A stretch of DNA of 36,638 bases from Rufibacter ruber (GCF_001647275.1 NZ_LRMM01000055.1:1-36638); one strand, 5' to 3'. Counted from the stretch's first letter, positions 6,618-14,738 are shown. Numbers and translations are program-made. The notes: generated from the sequence alone by a model not told the origin.

Positions 6618-7385
6618 CTAGCATTGGAATCTTTCCCTACAGTGATAATCAAGAAATTCTTTGTGAGGCAGAAACCTAGACGGCAAGATCATGCTCTTGC
6701 CATTGTACTTGTGAAAGAAATCATCATGCGCGCCTCCAGCTTCTTTCAGCATGGGAGAAACCTTCACCACATACTCTGGGGTGATCGTTAAAAGGCCCGC
6801 TTCAAAGGCTTTGTCATGGAGAGCATTTATTGCTAACCCATTGTGCGGGTTTAGTCTGTTCTTCTCATCTACACTCCATGGCCTAATATGGCCTGCCACA
6901 AGAAGCGTCGGGGTTTGCAACCCGGTAATACAGCAGGTTGAGTTATAAGAGGCAAGAACAGCTCTTCTAAAGAAAGCTTGGTTCACCCTAACCTTCACCA
7001 TTTGCTCCCTTACTTTCCCTTCATGGGGTAAGTCTTGCTCAGGAATAAGGTTCCTGTCTTCTATTCTGGCTCCCTCTGCCTGAGCTCGCAGCATTTCGCT
7101 CTCAAACGGCAGCACCTCCCAATTGTCATTAAATTCATTCCAGATCTCCTGGTCAAGCTTACTGACATTCTGTGCCCCTTTGACACCTCTTGCCCGCAGG
7201 CTCGGGTCTAGGCTTGCCAGATTCACCAGCTTGAAAGCGACAGAGCCTGCCGTCCTCCCAATTAACTCTGCAAGCTTTACCACCTCAGGATTGTTCCTAT
7301 GGAGCCGACCGAAGGGCAGCTGACAGTAAAGGTTCATTGCTAAAATCAGTTCTTCCCTTGTCCAGAGGCGTTGGCCCTGCTTCAT
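6618..7385 (-). CDS. HNH endonuclease (COG3440-like predicted restriction endonuclease)
   Basis: 255 residues. The first 70 residues form a Myb/homeodomain-like region (LWTREELILAMNLYCQLPFG, then LAELIGRTAGSVAFKLVNLASLDP) common in predicted restriction endonucleases. The HNH core has CCITGL at 151-156, His166 (AGHIRPW), Asn182 (NPHNGLAIN) and His190 (ALHDKAFE). The C-terminal tail (VSPMLKEAGG ... MILPSRFLP ... YHCRERF) matches in layout the tail of the facing HNH protein, so the catalytic halves of both are related while the N-terminal recognition parts differ. It probably cuts DNA that its N-terminal part selects; the target is unknown. It converges with the first HNH gene and could share transcripts in antisense at the ends. 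Confidence 0.85.
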   Translation of the reverse strand: MKQGQRLWTREELILAMNLYCQLPFGRLHRNNPEVVKLAELIGRTAGSVAFKLVNLASLDPSLRARGVKGAQNVSKLDQEIWNEFNDNWEVLPFESEMLRAQAEGARIEDRNLIPEQDLPHEGKVREQMVKVRVNQAFFRRAVLASYNSTCCITGLQTPTLLVAGHIRPWSVDEKNRLNPHNGLAINALHDKAFEAGLLTITPEYVVKVSPMLKEAGGAHDDFFHKYNGKSMILPSRFLPHKEFLDYHCRERFQC

Positions 7386-7443
7386 AGGCGTTGGTAGAAG
7401 TAGTCAATATCGGCTTTGCCGAAAAAGTTTGTAACGCTAATGG

Positions 7444-7482
7444 CTGTTTCCAGCCTATTTTTCTTAAAACAGCCCCAAAACG
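7444..7482. repeat. Dispersed palindrome, copy 4 (degenerate)
   Basis: CTGTTTCCAGCCTATTTT, loop TCTT, AAAACAGCCCCAAAACG. The outline of the family is kept but several pairs are lost. It ends 5 bases from the stop of the DACNV gene. Confidence 0.55.
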
Positions 7483-7487
7483 TACCC

Positions 7488-8669
7488 CTACAACAACAAA
7501 GAATCTATCCGGTGCGCGTGTACCATCTCTTCACAGCTGGACCAGCTGAAGACCGTGAACCGGCCGTCTTGCGAGGCCACCAGGGCTAGGGCGTCGCGTT
7601 GGTCATACACAAACTGGGCGGCAGAGAGGTGGCGGGTGCCCCCGTTCTGGCTGGGATGGATGACTCTGCCCTCATTGCCCACAATGGGCTCGGTGATCAT
7701 CATCTGCTCTACCGGGTCATGCCCGTAGGCGCGGCCAATCTTGGTGCCAAACGCCAGCAGCTCGTGCCGGTCATTGATGATGGTAGCGCCGTCAATAGCG
7801 GTAAGCCCCGCCAGCGCCCCTACCTCCTGCCTGACTGCCGCCAGCCAGGGGCCTTTCTTCTTCTCGTCGTCGGGTTGTTGCATGAGCCCAGAGAGATTAG
7901 AGAAAGCAGGCGAAACCGAGTACAGGATAGGCTTGATGATGGAATCCTGCCAGGTAGTAGCTTCGGCCGGAACCACCAGCAGCGTGCCCCCGCGCTGGTG
8001 GGCGCGCATAGAGACGGCCAGTTGCACCAGCACGTTCACCGTGCTGTCACCAGAAAAGGGGGCAGAGAGGTTGAGCAGCGGCTTGAGCAGGCCGGGGCAG
8101 TCGGGGAGGCTGGCGCTTTCTTCGTTAATGAGCTTCACCTGGTCGCCTTTGAGTACGGCCACGTTGGCAAATTTCCCAAAGCCATCGCCCCGGCGGTGCT
8201 TCACCACCAGCAGGCCCGGCTCTGAGACATCTACCACAAACCCGTAACTCATGACCTCCTGCGTAGTGCCCCAAATGTACAGATGGTCGGCCTCGTACCA
8301 GACGCCCAGGTGAATGCCCGGGCGCTCCACCCCGGGCGCCAGCTTGGCCAGAATGGTGGGCGTTAACGGGAAGCGGTGCTCAAACACCAGCGGCTTGCCC
8401 GCCATCTCTGGCGACAGGTAAGCCAAAGAGATTTTAGGCGACTGCCCTTCTTCCTTGCGCAGGCTGGCCCAGAAGGCGGCATCCAGAATGGCTTCTATCA
8501 CATGGGCGGGCGGGGCCGGGGCCAGCGCAGCCTCTGGCCCGTTTTGCCGTGCCTCGGCCCGGTGTTGCGCGAAATGGCTCTCTACGGCCTTCGCCACGGC
8601 GCGGGCGGCTTGATACGTTGACTCTTGCTGCATAGACTGCGCGTACGCCCCTGGGGCGACTGGGTTCAT
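7488..8669 (-). CDS. Putative sensor-domain DACNV-containing protein
   Basis: 393 residues from the ATG at 8667-8669 (MNPVAPGAYAQS). A TTG/ATG start further upstream would add 22 residues of low-quality sequence, and another ATG at 8633 is possible. The C-terminal 130 residues hold LAGLTAIDGATIINDRHELLAFGTKI and a GGTRHLSAAQFVYDQRDALALVASQDGRFTVF block. This resembles the diadenylate cyclase fold (GTRH and a core like that of DisA), as described for the DACNV predicted nucleotide-sensor family. The DGA motif of true c-di-AMP synthases is present as IDGATI, but the active set cannot be verified here. It stands alone between intergenic palindromes with no obvious effector gene beside it. Role in nucleotide sensing is inferred. 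Confidence 0.72.
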   Translation of the reverse strand: MNPVAPGAYAQSMQQESTYQAARAVAKAVESHFAQHRAEARQNGPEAALAPAPPAHVIEAILDAAFWASLRKEEGQSPKISLAYLSPEMAGKPLVFEHRFPLTPTILAKLAPGVERPGIHLGVWYEADHLYIWGTTQEVMSYGFVVDVSEPGLLVVKHRRGDGFGKFANVAVLKGDQVKLINEESASLPDCPGLLKPLLNLSAPFSGDSTVNVLVQLAVSMRAHQRGGTLLVVPAEATTWQDSIIKPILYSVSPAFSNLSGLMQQPDDEKKKGPWLAAVRQEVGALAGLTAIDGATIINDRHELLAFGTKIGRAYGHDPVEQMMITEPIVGNEGRVIHPSQNGGTRHLSAAQFVYDQRDALALVASQDGRFTVFSWSSCEEMVHAHRIDSLLL

Positions 8670-8885
8670 GAAAGGTTTGCGTGCAGGAGTGAAAGTAAGA
8701 AGAAAAGTCATACCCCGCCAGGCAGGCCGCCACAATCTGTGGTTTCTTAAAAGATAGGCAGGGAGGCTGCGGCCCTTTCAAGGGGCAGCTGCGCAGCCAG
8801 GTGCAAGCGTGCGTTTGAGAGAAGTGGGCCAGCGGTGCCAAACAAGAACAGGAGGGCCGTACTTGACCGACGTGGAGCAGCCTTC

Positions 8886-8924
8886 CTGTTTTGGGGCTGT
8901 TTTTCAGAAAGTAGCCCTAAAACG
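8886..8924. repeat. Dispersed palindrome, copy 5 (G-rich variant)
   Basis: CTGTTTTGGGGCTGTTTT, loop TCAG, AAAGTAGCCCTAAAACG. The core GGGGC pairs with GCCCT using one G-T pair. It lies about 100 bases after the stop of the small gene at 9025. Confidence 0.8.
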
Positions 8925-9024
8925 CATTTCCGCTTTTGCCGGGGCAGGGACATGAGCCCGGCAGGGAAAGCATAGGGACGGTTTCAGGCGTAGCCTGAAG
9001 TAAAATACAGGAGGCCGAGGCCCG

Positions 9025-9285
9025 TTATACCAGCTCCTTCAGCACGTTTTCCATAGAAGTGGTGTGCAGGTACGGCTCCAGCTGCTTCTGGTCTGTAAAA
9101 GTGCGCACCAGGGCAATGCTGCCGCAATGCTCCAGAAGCCACACCTCCACGTAGAAGGAGCCCAGGTAGTACAGACTGATATGGCACCAGCCTTTGAGGC
9201 GGGCATGCAAGTAACGGCCGCTGTCTTGCACATATTGAATCTGCTCCCGCAACGGCATTTGACTAAACTCCTTCACTTCCATCAT
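9025..9285 (-). CDS. Small conserved-looking hypothetical protein
   Basis: 86 residues. MMEVKEFSQMPLREQIQYVQDSGRYL then a compact beta-rich part (WCHISLYYLGSFYVEVWLLE, ALVRTFTDQKQLEPYL). No signal peptide or membrane segment. The pattern of an N-terminal LREQ helix, then a YYLGxFYVEVWL strand and a final LxPYL helix, recurs in small uncharacterised proteins of Hymenobacteraceae as far as I recall. Start can be either of two adjacent ATG codons; a purine-rich GAAGGATG precedes. No function can be given. Confidence 0.75.
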   Translation of the reverse strand: MMEVKEFSQMPLREQIQYVQDSGRYLHARLKGWCHISLYYLGSFYVEVWLLEHCGSIALVRTFTDQKQLEPYLHTTSMENVLKELV

Positions 9286-9979
9286 CCTTCTTTCTCTGGC
9301 CCATTGTTCCCCTATTTTACGCTTAATTCCGGTTTCTTAGTACACGTTCTGCAGACTTTATTTCTCGTTTTCCCCTCCTTTGCCCCGGCGGCCAAACCCC
9401 TCCTGCGTTATAACCTAAACAGTATCTGCTGCTTGCGGAACAGTGCTTTTGTGTTTGCTTTAGGAGCTGAATCCCCTCCTTCTTTCCTCAGCCCAGGGCA
9501 GAGAAATGCCCCTCCTCATTGATTTGCACCTGCAGAACGCGCCGCGCGGGAGCACCCAGTACCTACGGCGGCTCTGCATTGCCGGTTCCTGCCAAAACGC
9601 AAAAAGAAGGGCTTACCGCTTTTGAAAAGAACCTTGCTGAAGCCAGAAGAAGGGCAGGCTGAACCAGTTGGGGGCATAGCCGAAAACAGTCAGGGCCAGG
9701 TTCTGCCAACGGGGCTTTGGGGTCTCCTGGAAGTGCTACGGAGGCAGCCAAGGCGCACCGGCCGTTTCATACCAGCTTGTTTGCAGCCCCAAAGATCAAG
9801 GCACAACCGGCTCTCCCCCAGGCGCCCTGCATGAACATGAAAAGCCATCTATCCCGCAGGCCAAACAATAAACCGGCAGGAAATCTGTTTACAAAGGGCT
9901 GGTATGCATTAACACCGGCGGCACTTTGTATTTAAACCACATGGCTTCTCTCTTTTCTTCAAGAACCACCCGCTGGGGG
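9286..9979. other. Gene-poor stretch before the DUF4197 gene
   Basis: About 690 bases without a convincing intact gene. Open frames here on the plus strand (for example within 9622-9935) have unusual composition and no recognisable pattern. The only coding-like piece is a short minus-strand remnant at 9613-9770, listed separately. No copy of the dispersed palindrome and no strong terminator were found. Confidence 0.5.
9613..9770 (-). pseudogene. Possible frameshifted small gene
   Basis: On the minus strand ATG at 9768-9770 begins MKRPVRLGCLRST. A one-base shift near 9735 leads into FQETPKPRWQNLALTVFGYA and then PNWFSLPFFWLQQGSFQKR with TAA at 9613-9615. The second part has normal protein-like composition (aromatic, amphipathic), while its own frame has a stop at 9736-9738 and no start. 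It may be a broken gene of about 50 codons, a sequencing error, or chance. Confidence 0.25.
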
Positions 9980-10696
9980 ATGAAATCGCTGTTAACGCTG
10001 GCCGCGGCGCTCTTGCTGGCCCATTTTGCTCAGGCCCAGATCAAACTCAAGGACCTGAACAAGCTCAAACAGGTGGTGAGCGGCGGCAGCCCTCTTTCTT
10101 CTGAGGAGATTGGCGCGGCCCTGAAAGAAGCGTTGTCTAACGGCGTGGCCAAAGGGGCCGACATGGTGGCACAGGCAGATGGCTTTTACAAGAACCCTGA
10201 TATCAAAATCCCTTTTCCGCCGGAGGTGAAGAAAGTGGAGGACCGGCTGCGGCAGATAGGCATGGGCCGCGAGGTAGACAAGTTTGTGCTGGCCCTCAAC
10301 CGGGCCGCCGAAGACGCCGCCCAGGAAGCCAAACCCATTTTCCTGAACGCCATCAAGCAGATGACCATTCAAGACGCCGCAGCCATTCTGAAAGGGCAGC
10401 CAGATGCCGCCACCCAGTACCTGAACCGCACCACCTCGGCGCAGCTGCATGAAAAGTTCAAGCCTATTATTCAAAGCTCCCTCAACAAGGTACACGCCAC
10501 CCAGTACTACGCCACGCTTATCACCGCGTACAACAAAATACCGCTGGTGCAGAAGGTAAACCCAGACCTGGACAACTACGCCACCCAAAAAGCCATTGAC
10601 GGCCTGTTCACCATGGTTGCCAAAGAAGAGAAGAACATCAGGCAGAACCCCGCGGCCCGCACCTCAGAACTGCTGAAAAAAGTATTCGGCTCTTAA
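9980..10696 (+). CDS. DUF4197 domain-containing exported protein
   Basis: 238 residues from ATG 9980; an upstream ATG at 9941 adds 13 residues (MASLFSSRTTRWG) and cannot be excluded. Start 9980 gives a textbook signal peptide (MKSLLTLAAALLLAHFAQAQ). The mature part is all-helical, beginning LKDLNKLKQVVSGG, with LSSEEIGAALKEALSNGVAKG, then PFPPEVKKVEDRLRQIGMG and a C-terminal FTMVAKEEKNIRQNPAARTSELLKKVFG, which is the DUF4197 pattern. The family is periplasmic and of unknown role. The gene stands alone. Confidence 0.87.
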   Translation: MKSLLTLAAALLLAHFAQAQIKLKDLNKLKQVVSGGSPLSSEEIGAALKEALSNGVAKGADMVAQADGFYKNPDIKIPFPPEVKKVEDRLRQIGMGREVDKFVLALNRAAEDAAQEAKPIFLNAIKQMTIQDAAAILKGQPDAATQYLNRTTSAQLHEKFKPIIQSSLNKVHATQYYATLITAYNKIPLVQKVNPDLDNYATQKAIDGLFTMVAKEEKNIRQNPAARTSELLKKVFGS

Positions 10697-11041
10697 AAAG
10701 GTTGATGGTTCTACACAAGCGCCATCACGCAGCCGGTGCCAGCCTCAAAACCCGTGCCTGGCGGGACAACAGGTTGTTTCCCGGCTACCTTCACTGCCCG
10801 GCAGCAGCTCCGCATTGCAGAACGTGCTATGCAATATGTAGCGCTGAAGTCATTTTTAAGTTGCCAAAGTGACACCATGGTGTTAGCACCCGGCAAGTCT
10901 GGAGACCCGCGCCAGCGCCAGCGCTGAGAAGTCTGCAGAGCCTGGCATCTACCAGCCCAGGGGCTGATCCCCTGACTCTGCCCCAATACCTGATAGCGCC
11001 CGGAGGACCTGCAAGCGGCTGCGCCAGTAGTGCCCCAAAGG
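10697..11041. other. Intergenic region with a 33-base repeat
   Basis: Convergent gap between the DUF4197 gene and the beta-barrel gene. A minus-strand open frame at 10711-10986 lacks any pattern and is treated as chance. The notable content is the repeat at 10994-11026 followed by a palindrome copy. Confidence 0.5.
10994..11026 (+). repeat. 33-base repeat, copy A (precedes palindrome copy 6)
   Basis: Begins TAGCGCCCGGAGGACCTGC and ends CTGCGCCA. It matches 29 of 33 positions with 32405-32437. In both places a palindrome copy follows within 15 bases, so the two may form one composite repeat. Confidence 0.6.
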
Positions 11042-11080
11042 CTGTTTTCGGCTTGTTTTTCTAAAAACAGGCCAAAAACG
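11042..11080. repeat. Dispersed palindrome, copy 6
   Basis: CTGTTTTCGGCTTGTTTT, loop TCT, AAAAACAGGCCAAAAACG. It ends 10 bases from the stop of the minus-strand beta-barrel gene. Confidence 0.8.
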
Positions 11081-11090
11081 CACGTATCAT

Positions 11091-11705
11091 TTACAGCCGC
11101 ATCTTTACCCCCAGGGCCAGGTTGAAGATCTTGGCGGGGCTCAGGTACCCGGGGTTCTGGATGTACGAGATCAGGTATTCGCCCATGGTGCCTACTTCAT
11201 AGTAACCACTGAACCTACGCAGCTTTTCTACCCGCACCAGGTTCACCTGCCCCCCCGCGAAGAGGTAATAGTGAATGGCCGTAGAAAACCGGTAGTAGCG
11301 GTTGGGGTAGCGGGCCAGAAAACGCTCTGAGGCAAAGAAATCATCGCCAAAGGTATAACTGATCTGCATGCCCAGGCTGAGGGGCTGCCAGTCCAGCGTT
11401 TTCACCGGCACCGGTTTCACCGGAAAAAAAGTGGACTTGACGGCCACGGTGTAGAGCCGGTCACCCGCCAGCTTCTGGGGCAGGTAGCCGAAGGAAAAAT
11501 CAGTTTCCAGCCGGCGGTTGAAAGACTGTTTGCCCACGCCCACTGAAACCAACCCAATACTCCCGGCAAACTGAGCCTTGAGGTAATAAGGGGTCAACGG
11601 CTTCTCCTCCTCCTCCTGCGCCAGAGAATCTGCCACTTCCTGGCTAAAGGCGGTCTTACTTAGCAAGAAGCAGCCCAGCAGCAGCATGTAAAGGTATCCT
11701 TTCAT
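11091..11705 (-). CDS. Exported protein, probable outer-membrane beta-barrel
   Basis: 204 residues from ATG 11703-11705 (a TTG 12 bases upstream is less likely). Signal peptide MKGYLYMLLLGCFLLSKTAFSQ. The mature part has alternating hydrophobic/polar strands with aromatic ends (YYLKAQFAGSIGLVSVGVGKQ, LETDFSFGYLP, LYTVAVKSTFF, LSLGMQISYTFGD, YYRFSTAIHYYLFAGG) and ends in the short ALGVKMRL, as in small outer-membrane barrels. It starts 1 base after the stop of the phosphoesterase gene, so both are one operon and may act together at the cell surface. Its role is unknown. Confidence 0.78.
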   Translation of the reverse strand: MKGYLYMLLLGCFLLSKTAFSQEVADSLAQEEEEKPLTPYYLKAQFAGSIGLVSVGVGKQSFNRRLETDFSFGYLPQKLAGDRLYTVAVKSTFFPVKPVPVKTLDWQPLSLGMQISYTFGDDFFASERFLARYPNRYYRFSTAIHYYLFAGGQVNLVRVEKLRRFSGYYEVGTMGEYLISYIQNPGYLSPAKIFNLALGVKMRL

Positions 11706-11706
11706 C

Positions 11707-12522
11707 TTAGAAGTCAATTTTCTCCAGGCTGTAGCCGCCGTCCCAGAGTTTAAGGTAGGTAAAGCCTCTCTCCTTTACTGTGGTGGTGACGTGGTAGAGA
11801 ATGCTGGGGTCATTGTACCGGGTCTCTGTCTGCCAGCTGTGCCTGTGCCCGTGCAGGCTCAGCGGCACCACCCCGCTTTGCGCCAGGGTCTGGTGGTACG
11901 GCAGCTCCAGCTGCGGGTCAAAATCTCCGTCAAACGGAGGCACGTGTGACACTACCACTGCCTGTGTCCAGGGGGCGTCGGGCTCTGGCGTAAGCTGCTG
12001 CTGCAGCCAATCCAGATCAGGTACCAACCCGTTGAAGCCGTACTCCCGGCCATTGGTGTCAATGAAAATGAACTTGGTATGGCCATAGACAAAAGAATAG
12101 TTGAACGCACCGTACATCTCACTGTAAACCGTTCTGGCGTTGCCCAGCATGTCATGGTTGCCTATCACGGTGAGGTACGGGTACTTCAGGTTTTTCATGA
12201 TGTCATGCACCCACCTGAACTCCTGGGAGAGCCCAAAGTCTGAGATATCGCCCAGATGCACCACCAGGTCAATGTGGGGGATGGAATTGGCCTTGTCTAC
12301 AAAGTCAACAGTGGCATCATAGAAGCGCTGGGTATCTCCCATCACCAGCAGCCGAAGCGTGTCTCCCGGCGCCTGCGCCAGCAGGCGGGCAAGGTTCTTC
12401 TGGGTGAGGTTCTTCTCGCTGTCCTTGAGTCTGATCTGGTTGGGGTGGTATTCAAAAATCCCCTCGCAGGCCGAGAGCAGCAAAAGCAGCAAAGGGTAGA
12501 TCAAGAAGGGGATGCGTTTCAT
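11707..12522 (-). CDS. Metallophosphoesterase lipoprotein (calcineurin-like)
   Basis: 271 residues. The signal sequence ends in a lipobox, LLLLLSAC with Cys19, so it is probably a membrane-anchored lipoprotein. All calcineurin-type metal-binding blocks are present in order: GDTQ (62-65), GDISD (91-95), GNHD (121-124), SHVPP (about 193) and HGHRH (about 227). These coordinate two metal ions and hydrolyse phosphoesters; the substrate is unknown. It leads an operon with the beta-barrel gene, with a gap of one base. Confidence 0.9.
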   Translation of the reverse strand: MKRIPFLIYPLLLLLLSACEGIFEYHPNQIRLKDSEKNLTQKNLARLLAQAPGDTLRLLVMGDTQRFYDATVDFVDKANSIPHIDLVVHLGDISDFGLSQEFRWVHDIMKNLKYPYLTVIGNHDMLGNARTVYSEMYGAFNYSFVYGHTKFIFIDTNGREYGFNGLVPDLDWLQQQLTPEPDAPWTQAVVVSHVPPFDGDFDPQLELPYHQTLAQSGVVPLSLHGHRHSWQTETRYNDPSILYHVTTTVKERGFTYLKLWDGGYSLEKIDF

Positions 12523-12982
12523 TCTTTTATTTTGTACGGGAGCGGCAGGAGCTTACACTTATAGCAAAAAACCTGTTCAACAGCCTGATGCACTTATATT
12601 GCCTATGGCCTATATAGAAGAGACAGATTGCCAACCTGCTACCCCTATCTAATATTTTATTGGCTTTAACTAATATCCGGCTCAAAAGTACACTTCTCTG
12701 CCGTGGCGGCCTCACAACTCAATGATACCTTTTAGTATAGCTGCTGGGCACTGTTCCTGCCGCCACCCCTCCTGGCTTCGCCAATTATTCATATAACACT
12801 CTGGCTAACAACACACTACGCGCTACGCCTTAACTTTATCAAATCCTCTGCCGCCCTTGGTGCTATAACTTTTCTGGTAGCAGGTATAGAAATGTATATT
12901 GACAAACGGGGCAGACAGACAAGCACAAAAGGAGCTCGCGGCAAGGAGGCTTTCCCCCTTCCCCGCCTTTGGGTGGGCTTTT
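12523..12982. other. A/T-rich intergenic stretch, no gene seen
   Basis: About 460 bases upstream of the phosphoesterase and downstream of the J-domain gene. No open frame with protein-like pattern on either strand. A small hairpin CCCGCC/GGGTGGG followed by CTTTTCTG is seen at about 12963-12984, just before palindrome copy 7. Confidence 0.5.
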
Positions 12983-13019
12983 CTGTTTTTGGGCTGTTTT
13001 GGCCAAAACGCAAAAACAG
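12983..13019. repeat. Dispersed palindrome, copy 7
   Basis: CTGTTTTTGGGCTGTTTT, loop GGCC, AAAACGCAAAAACAG. Its right core has lost some pairs. It lies 21 bases after the stop of the J-domain gene. Confidence 0.75.
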
Positions 13020-13040
13020 AAAGTTGTCTTGGCGTGGGTG

Positions 13041-14126
13041 CTAAGAGCAGTAGCGGGCTTTTTCTTCGGCGGCCATGGTAAAGCCCAGTTGGGCCGCTTT
13101 GGCCAGCAGAGCGCAGCTGCGGGGCCCGTCATGCTGCGCTCTGGCAATGAGGGCCTGCAGGTAATAGCCGCGGGCGTTGCCGGGGTCTTGCGCCAGCGCC
13201 TGCCGGGTATCTTGCAGGGCCTGCCCCCACTGCTCCAGCCGGTAGAAGGCGTAGGCCCGGTGCAGCAGCGCCTCTGCCTGCAGCGTTTGCCTACCTGGCG
13301 GGTGGGTTAGAAAGCGGGTAAGGTCATTGACCGCCGCCTGCCAATTGTCTTCCAGCTGCAGGTGCGTAATGGCGCGGTCATGGTAGACGGCGGTGAGAGT
13401 GGGGTCCAGCTGCAGGGCGCGGTTGAAATCCCGGAGCGCCTCCTGGTACTGTTTCAGCTGCAGATAGCATTTGCCCCGGGCGGCATGCCAGGCGGGTTTG
13501 GGCACCTCTGCCTGCTGCACAAGCACAGAATAGTCCAGCGCGGCCCCTTCTGCGTCATGCAAGTGCCCATGCCTGATCTCGGCGCGCCTAAGCCTTGCCT
13601 CCGGCTCCTCCTGCCGGTACTCCAGCACGGCAGAATAGGCGGCCTCAGCCGCTTGCCACCGCTGTTGCTGCACGGCCAGGGCGGCGTCTTCCTTCGCCCG
13701 GCGGGCGGCCACGCTCTCCCAGCCCAGTTTCAGGCCCCATACCAGCAGAATTACCAACAGCACCACCCCTGCCACTATCTGCACGTCGCGCCGGGAGAAG
13801 CGGGAGCGGCGCTGCGGCCGCTGGTGGTAGGACCGTTCCCGGAAACCGGCAGGCGGGCGGGTGTGGTGGTAGCGGGGCACGCTGTAGGCCTGCGCCTGCC
13901 GCTGCTGCTGCTCATACTGGCGCTGCAGGTCAAAAGCGGCCTTGCGCCTGGGGTTAGACAGCACCTGGTACGCCTCGTTCACCTGCTTGAACCGCTCCTC
14001 GGCCTGCCCGTTGCCCGGGTTCTTGTCTGGGTGGTAGCGCAGCGCCAACCGCTTGTAGGCCGCCTTTATCTCGGCGGCCGAGGCGTTGGAGGGCACTCCC
14101 AGGATATGGTAAGGATTTGGGCTCAA
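13041..14126 (-). CDS. Membrane J-domain protein with TPR repeats
   Basis: 361 residues. Residues 1-68 form a J domain with the HPD triad at 32-34 (RYHPDKNPGNG), which stimulates Hsp70/DnaK ATPase. A basic, glutamine/arginine-rich linker (70-112) leads to one membrane helix at about 115-134 (VQIVAGVVLLVILLVWGLKL). Residues 140-361 form several TPR units, for example YLQLKQYQEALRDFNRALQLDPTLTAVYHDRA and YAFYRLEQWGQALQDTRQALAQDPGNARGYYLQALIA, although shorter citations suffice: the NP/DP-terminated 34-residue periodicity is clear. It probably recruits DnaK to the membrane and binds partner proteins through the TPRs. Partners are unknown. Confidence 0.88.
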   Translation of the reverse strand: MSPNPYHILGVPSNASAAEIKAAYKRLALRYHPDKNPGNGQAEERFKQVNEAYQVLSNPRRKAAFDLQRQYEQQQRQAQAYSVPRYHHTRPPAGFRERSYHQRPQRRSRFSRRDVQIVAGVVLLVILLVWGLKLGWESVAARRAKEDAALAVQQQRWQAAEAAYSAVLEYRQEEPEARLRRAEIRHGHLHDAEGAALDYSVLVQQAEVPKPAWHAARGKCYLQLKQYQEALRDFNRALQLDPTLTAVYHDRAITHLQLEDNWQAAVNDLTRFLTHPPGRQTLQAEALLHRAYAFYRLEQWGQALQDTRQALAQDPGNARGYYLQALIARAQHDGPRSCALLAKAAQLGFTMAAEEKARYCS

Positions 14127-14193
14127 GCAGTATAGCGTAAAGGTACCGTCTGCAAAAGTACGAGTTACACGCCGGAAGAATGGTAGCCGGCGC

Positions 14194-14233
14194 CTGTTTT
14201 TGGCTTATTTTCTGAAAAACAGGCCAAAAACAG
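14194..14233. repeat. Dispersed palindrome, copy 8 (T-A variant)
   Basis: CTGTTTTTGGCTTATTTT, loop CTG, AAAAACAGGCCAAAAACAG. Unlike most copies it sits between two divergent genes, not after a stop codon. Confidence 0.85.
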
Positions 14234-14286
14234 AAACCGTCTGCGCTGGCGCAGGTTATCCTGTCTGTGCATATTTGCGTAAGGGA

Positions 14287-14318
14287 TTTGGAGGCATGCC
14301 CGTTAAAGAATATTTTCC
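14287..14318 (+). promoter_or_regulatory. Possible promoter of the holin-like/GGGPS operon
   Basis: TTTG at 14287-14290, 20 bases, then TATTTTCC at 14311-14318. It matches the Bacteroidota pattern except at two bases of the -7 box. Just before the gene start there is a mini-frame ATG AAA AAA TAA whose stop overlaps the start codon (TAATG). Confidence 0.4.
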
Positions 14319-14366
14319 GGCACTATTCCCGTATATGCCCTACGCACCATCAACTATGAAAAAATA

Positions 14367-14738
14367 ATGGCAAACGAAGACAAAAGCAGAACAGACAGCA
14401 TCATTGGCAACCTGGTGGGGTACATAGACACCCGCCTTGACCTGATCAAACTGGACCTGCAGACCAAATTGAAGAGCATCTTTGTCAGCACCATACATGG
14501 CGTGCTGCTGGGGCTGGTGGCGCTCATGGTGCTGCTGTTCCTGAACCTGTTTATTGCCCTGCTCCTGAATGATGTTTTAGACAGCCAGTTCTGGGGCTTC
14601 GGGATTGTCACGCTTTTTTATCTTATCTTGCTCGTCATTTTACTGGTAGGGCTGGACAAGAAGGTGTTCCAGGGCATGGCCGACAAGGCGTTCAGGAACA
14701 CTATTTACAAAGCCGATGAATCTGACCAAACCATTTAA
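14367..14738 (+). CDS. Phage holin family (PF07332-like) membrane protein
   Basis: 123 residues: an amphipathic N-terminal part (GYIDTRLDLIKLDLQTKL, about 17-35), then two long hydrophobic segments (GVLLGLVALMVLLFLNLFIA and FGIVTLFYLILLVILLVGL), then a charged tail. This layout belongs to the Phage_holin_3_6/YqjE-like family, found in ordinary chromosomes and not a sign of a prophage. It is the first gene of an operon with the next two; the gap to the following gene is 14 bases. Exact role unknown, perhaps envelope stress or organisation. Confidence 0.82.
   Translation: MANEDKSRTDSIIGNLVGYIDTRLDLIKLDLQTKLKSIFVSTIHGVLLGLVALMVLLFLNLFIALLLNDVLDSQFWGFGIVTLFYLILLVILLVGLDKKVFQGMADKAFRNTIYKADESDQTI

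Noticed and set aside
2917..7385. Integrative element with recombinase
   Set aside because: The bracketed tRNA copy suggests past insertion, but no integrase, relaxase or transposase gene is seen.
9064..9522. 152-codon plus-strand frame
   Set aside because: Overlaps the small minus-strand gene in antisense and continues into sequence with no protein pattern.
10711..10986. 91-codon minus-strand frame
   Set aside because: Unusual composition (many Trp, Arg, Cys) and no pattern; lies in a convergent intergenic gap.
14367..14738. Prophage, suggested by the holin family
   Set aside because: This holin family is common in ordinary chromosomes and no other phage gene is nearby.
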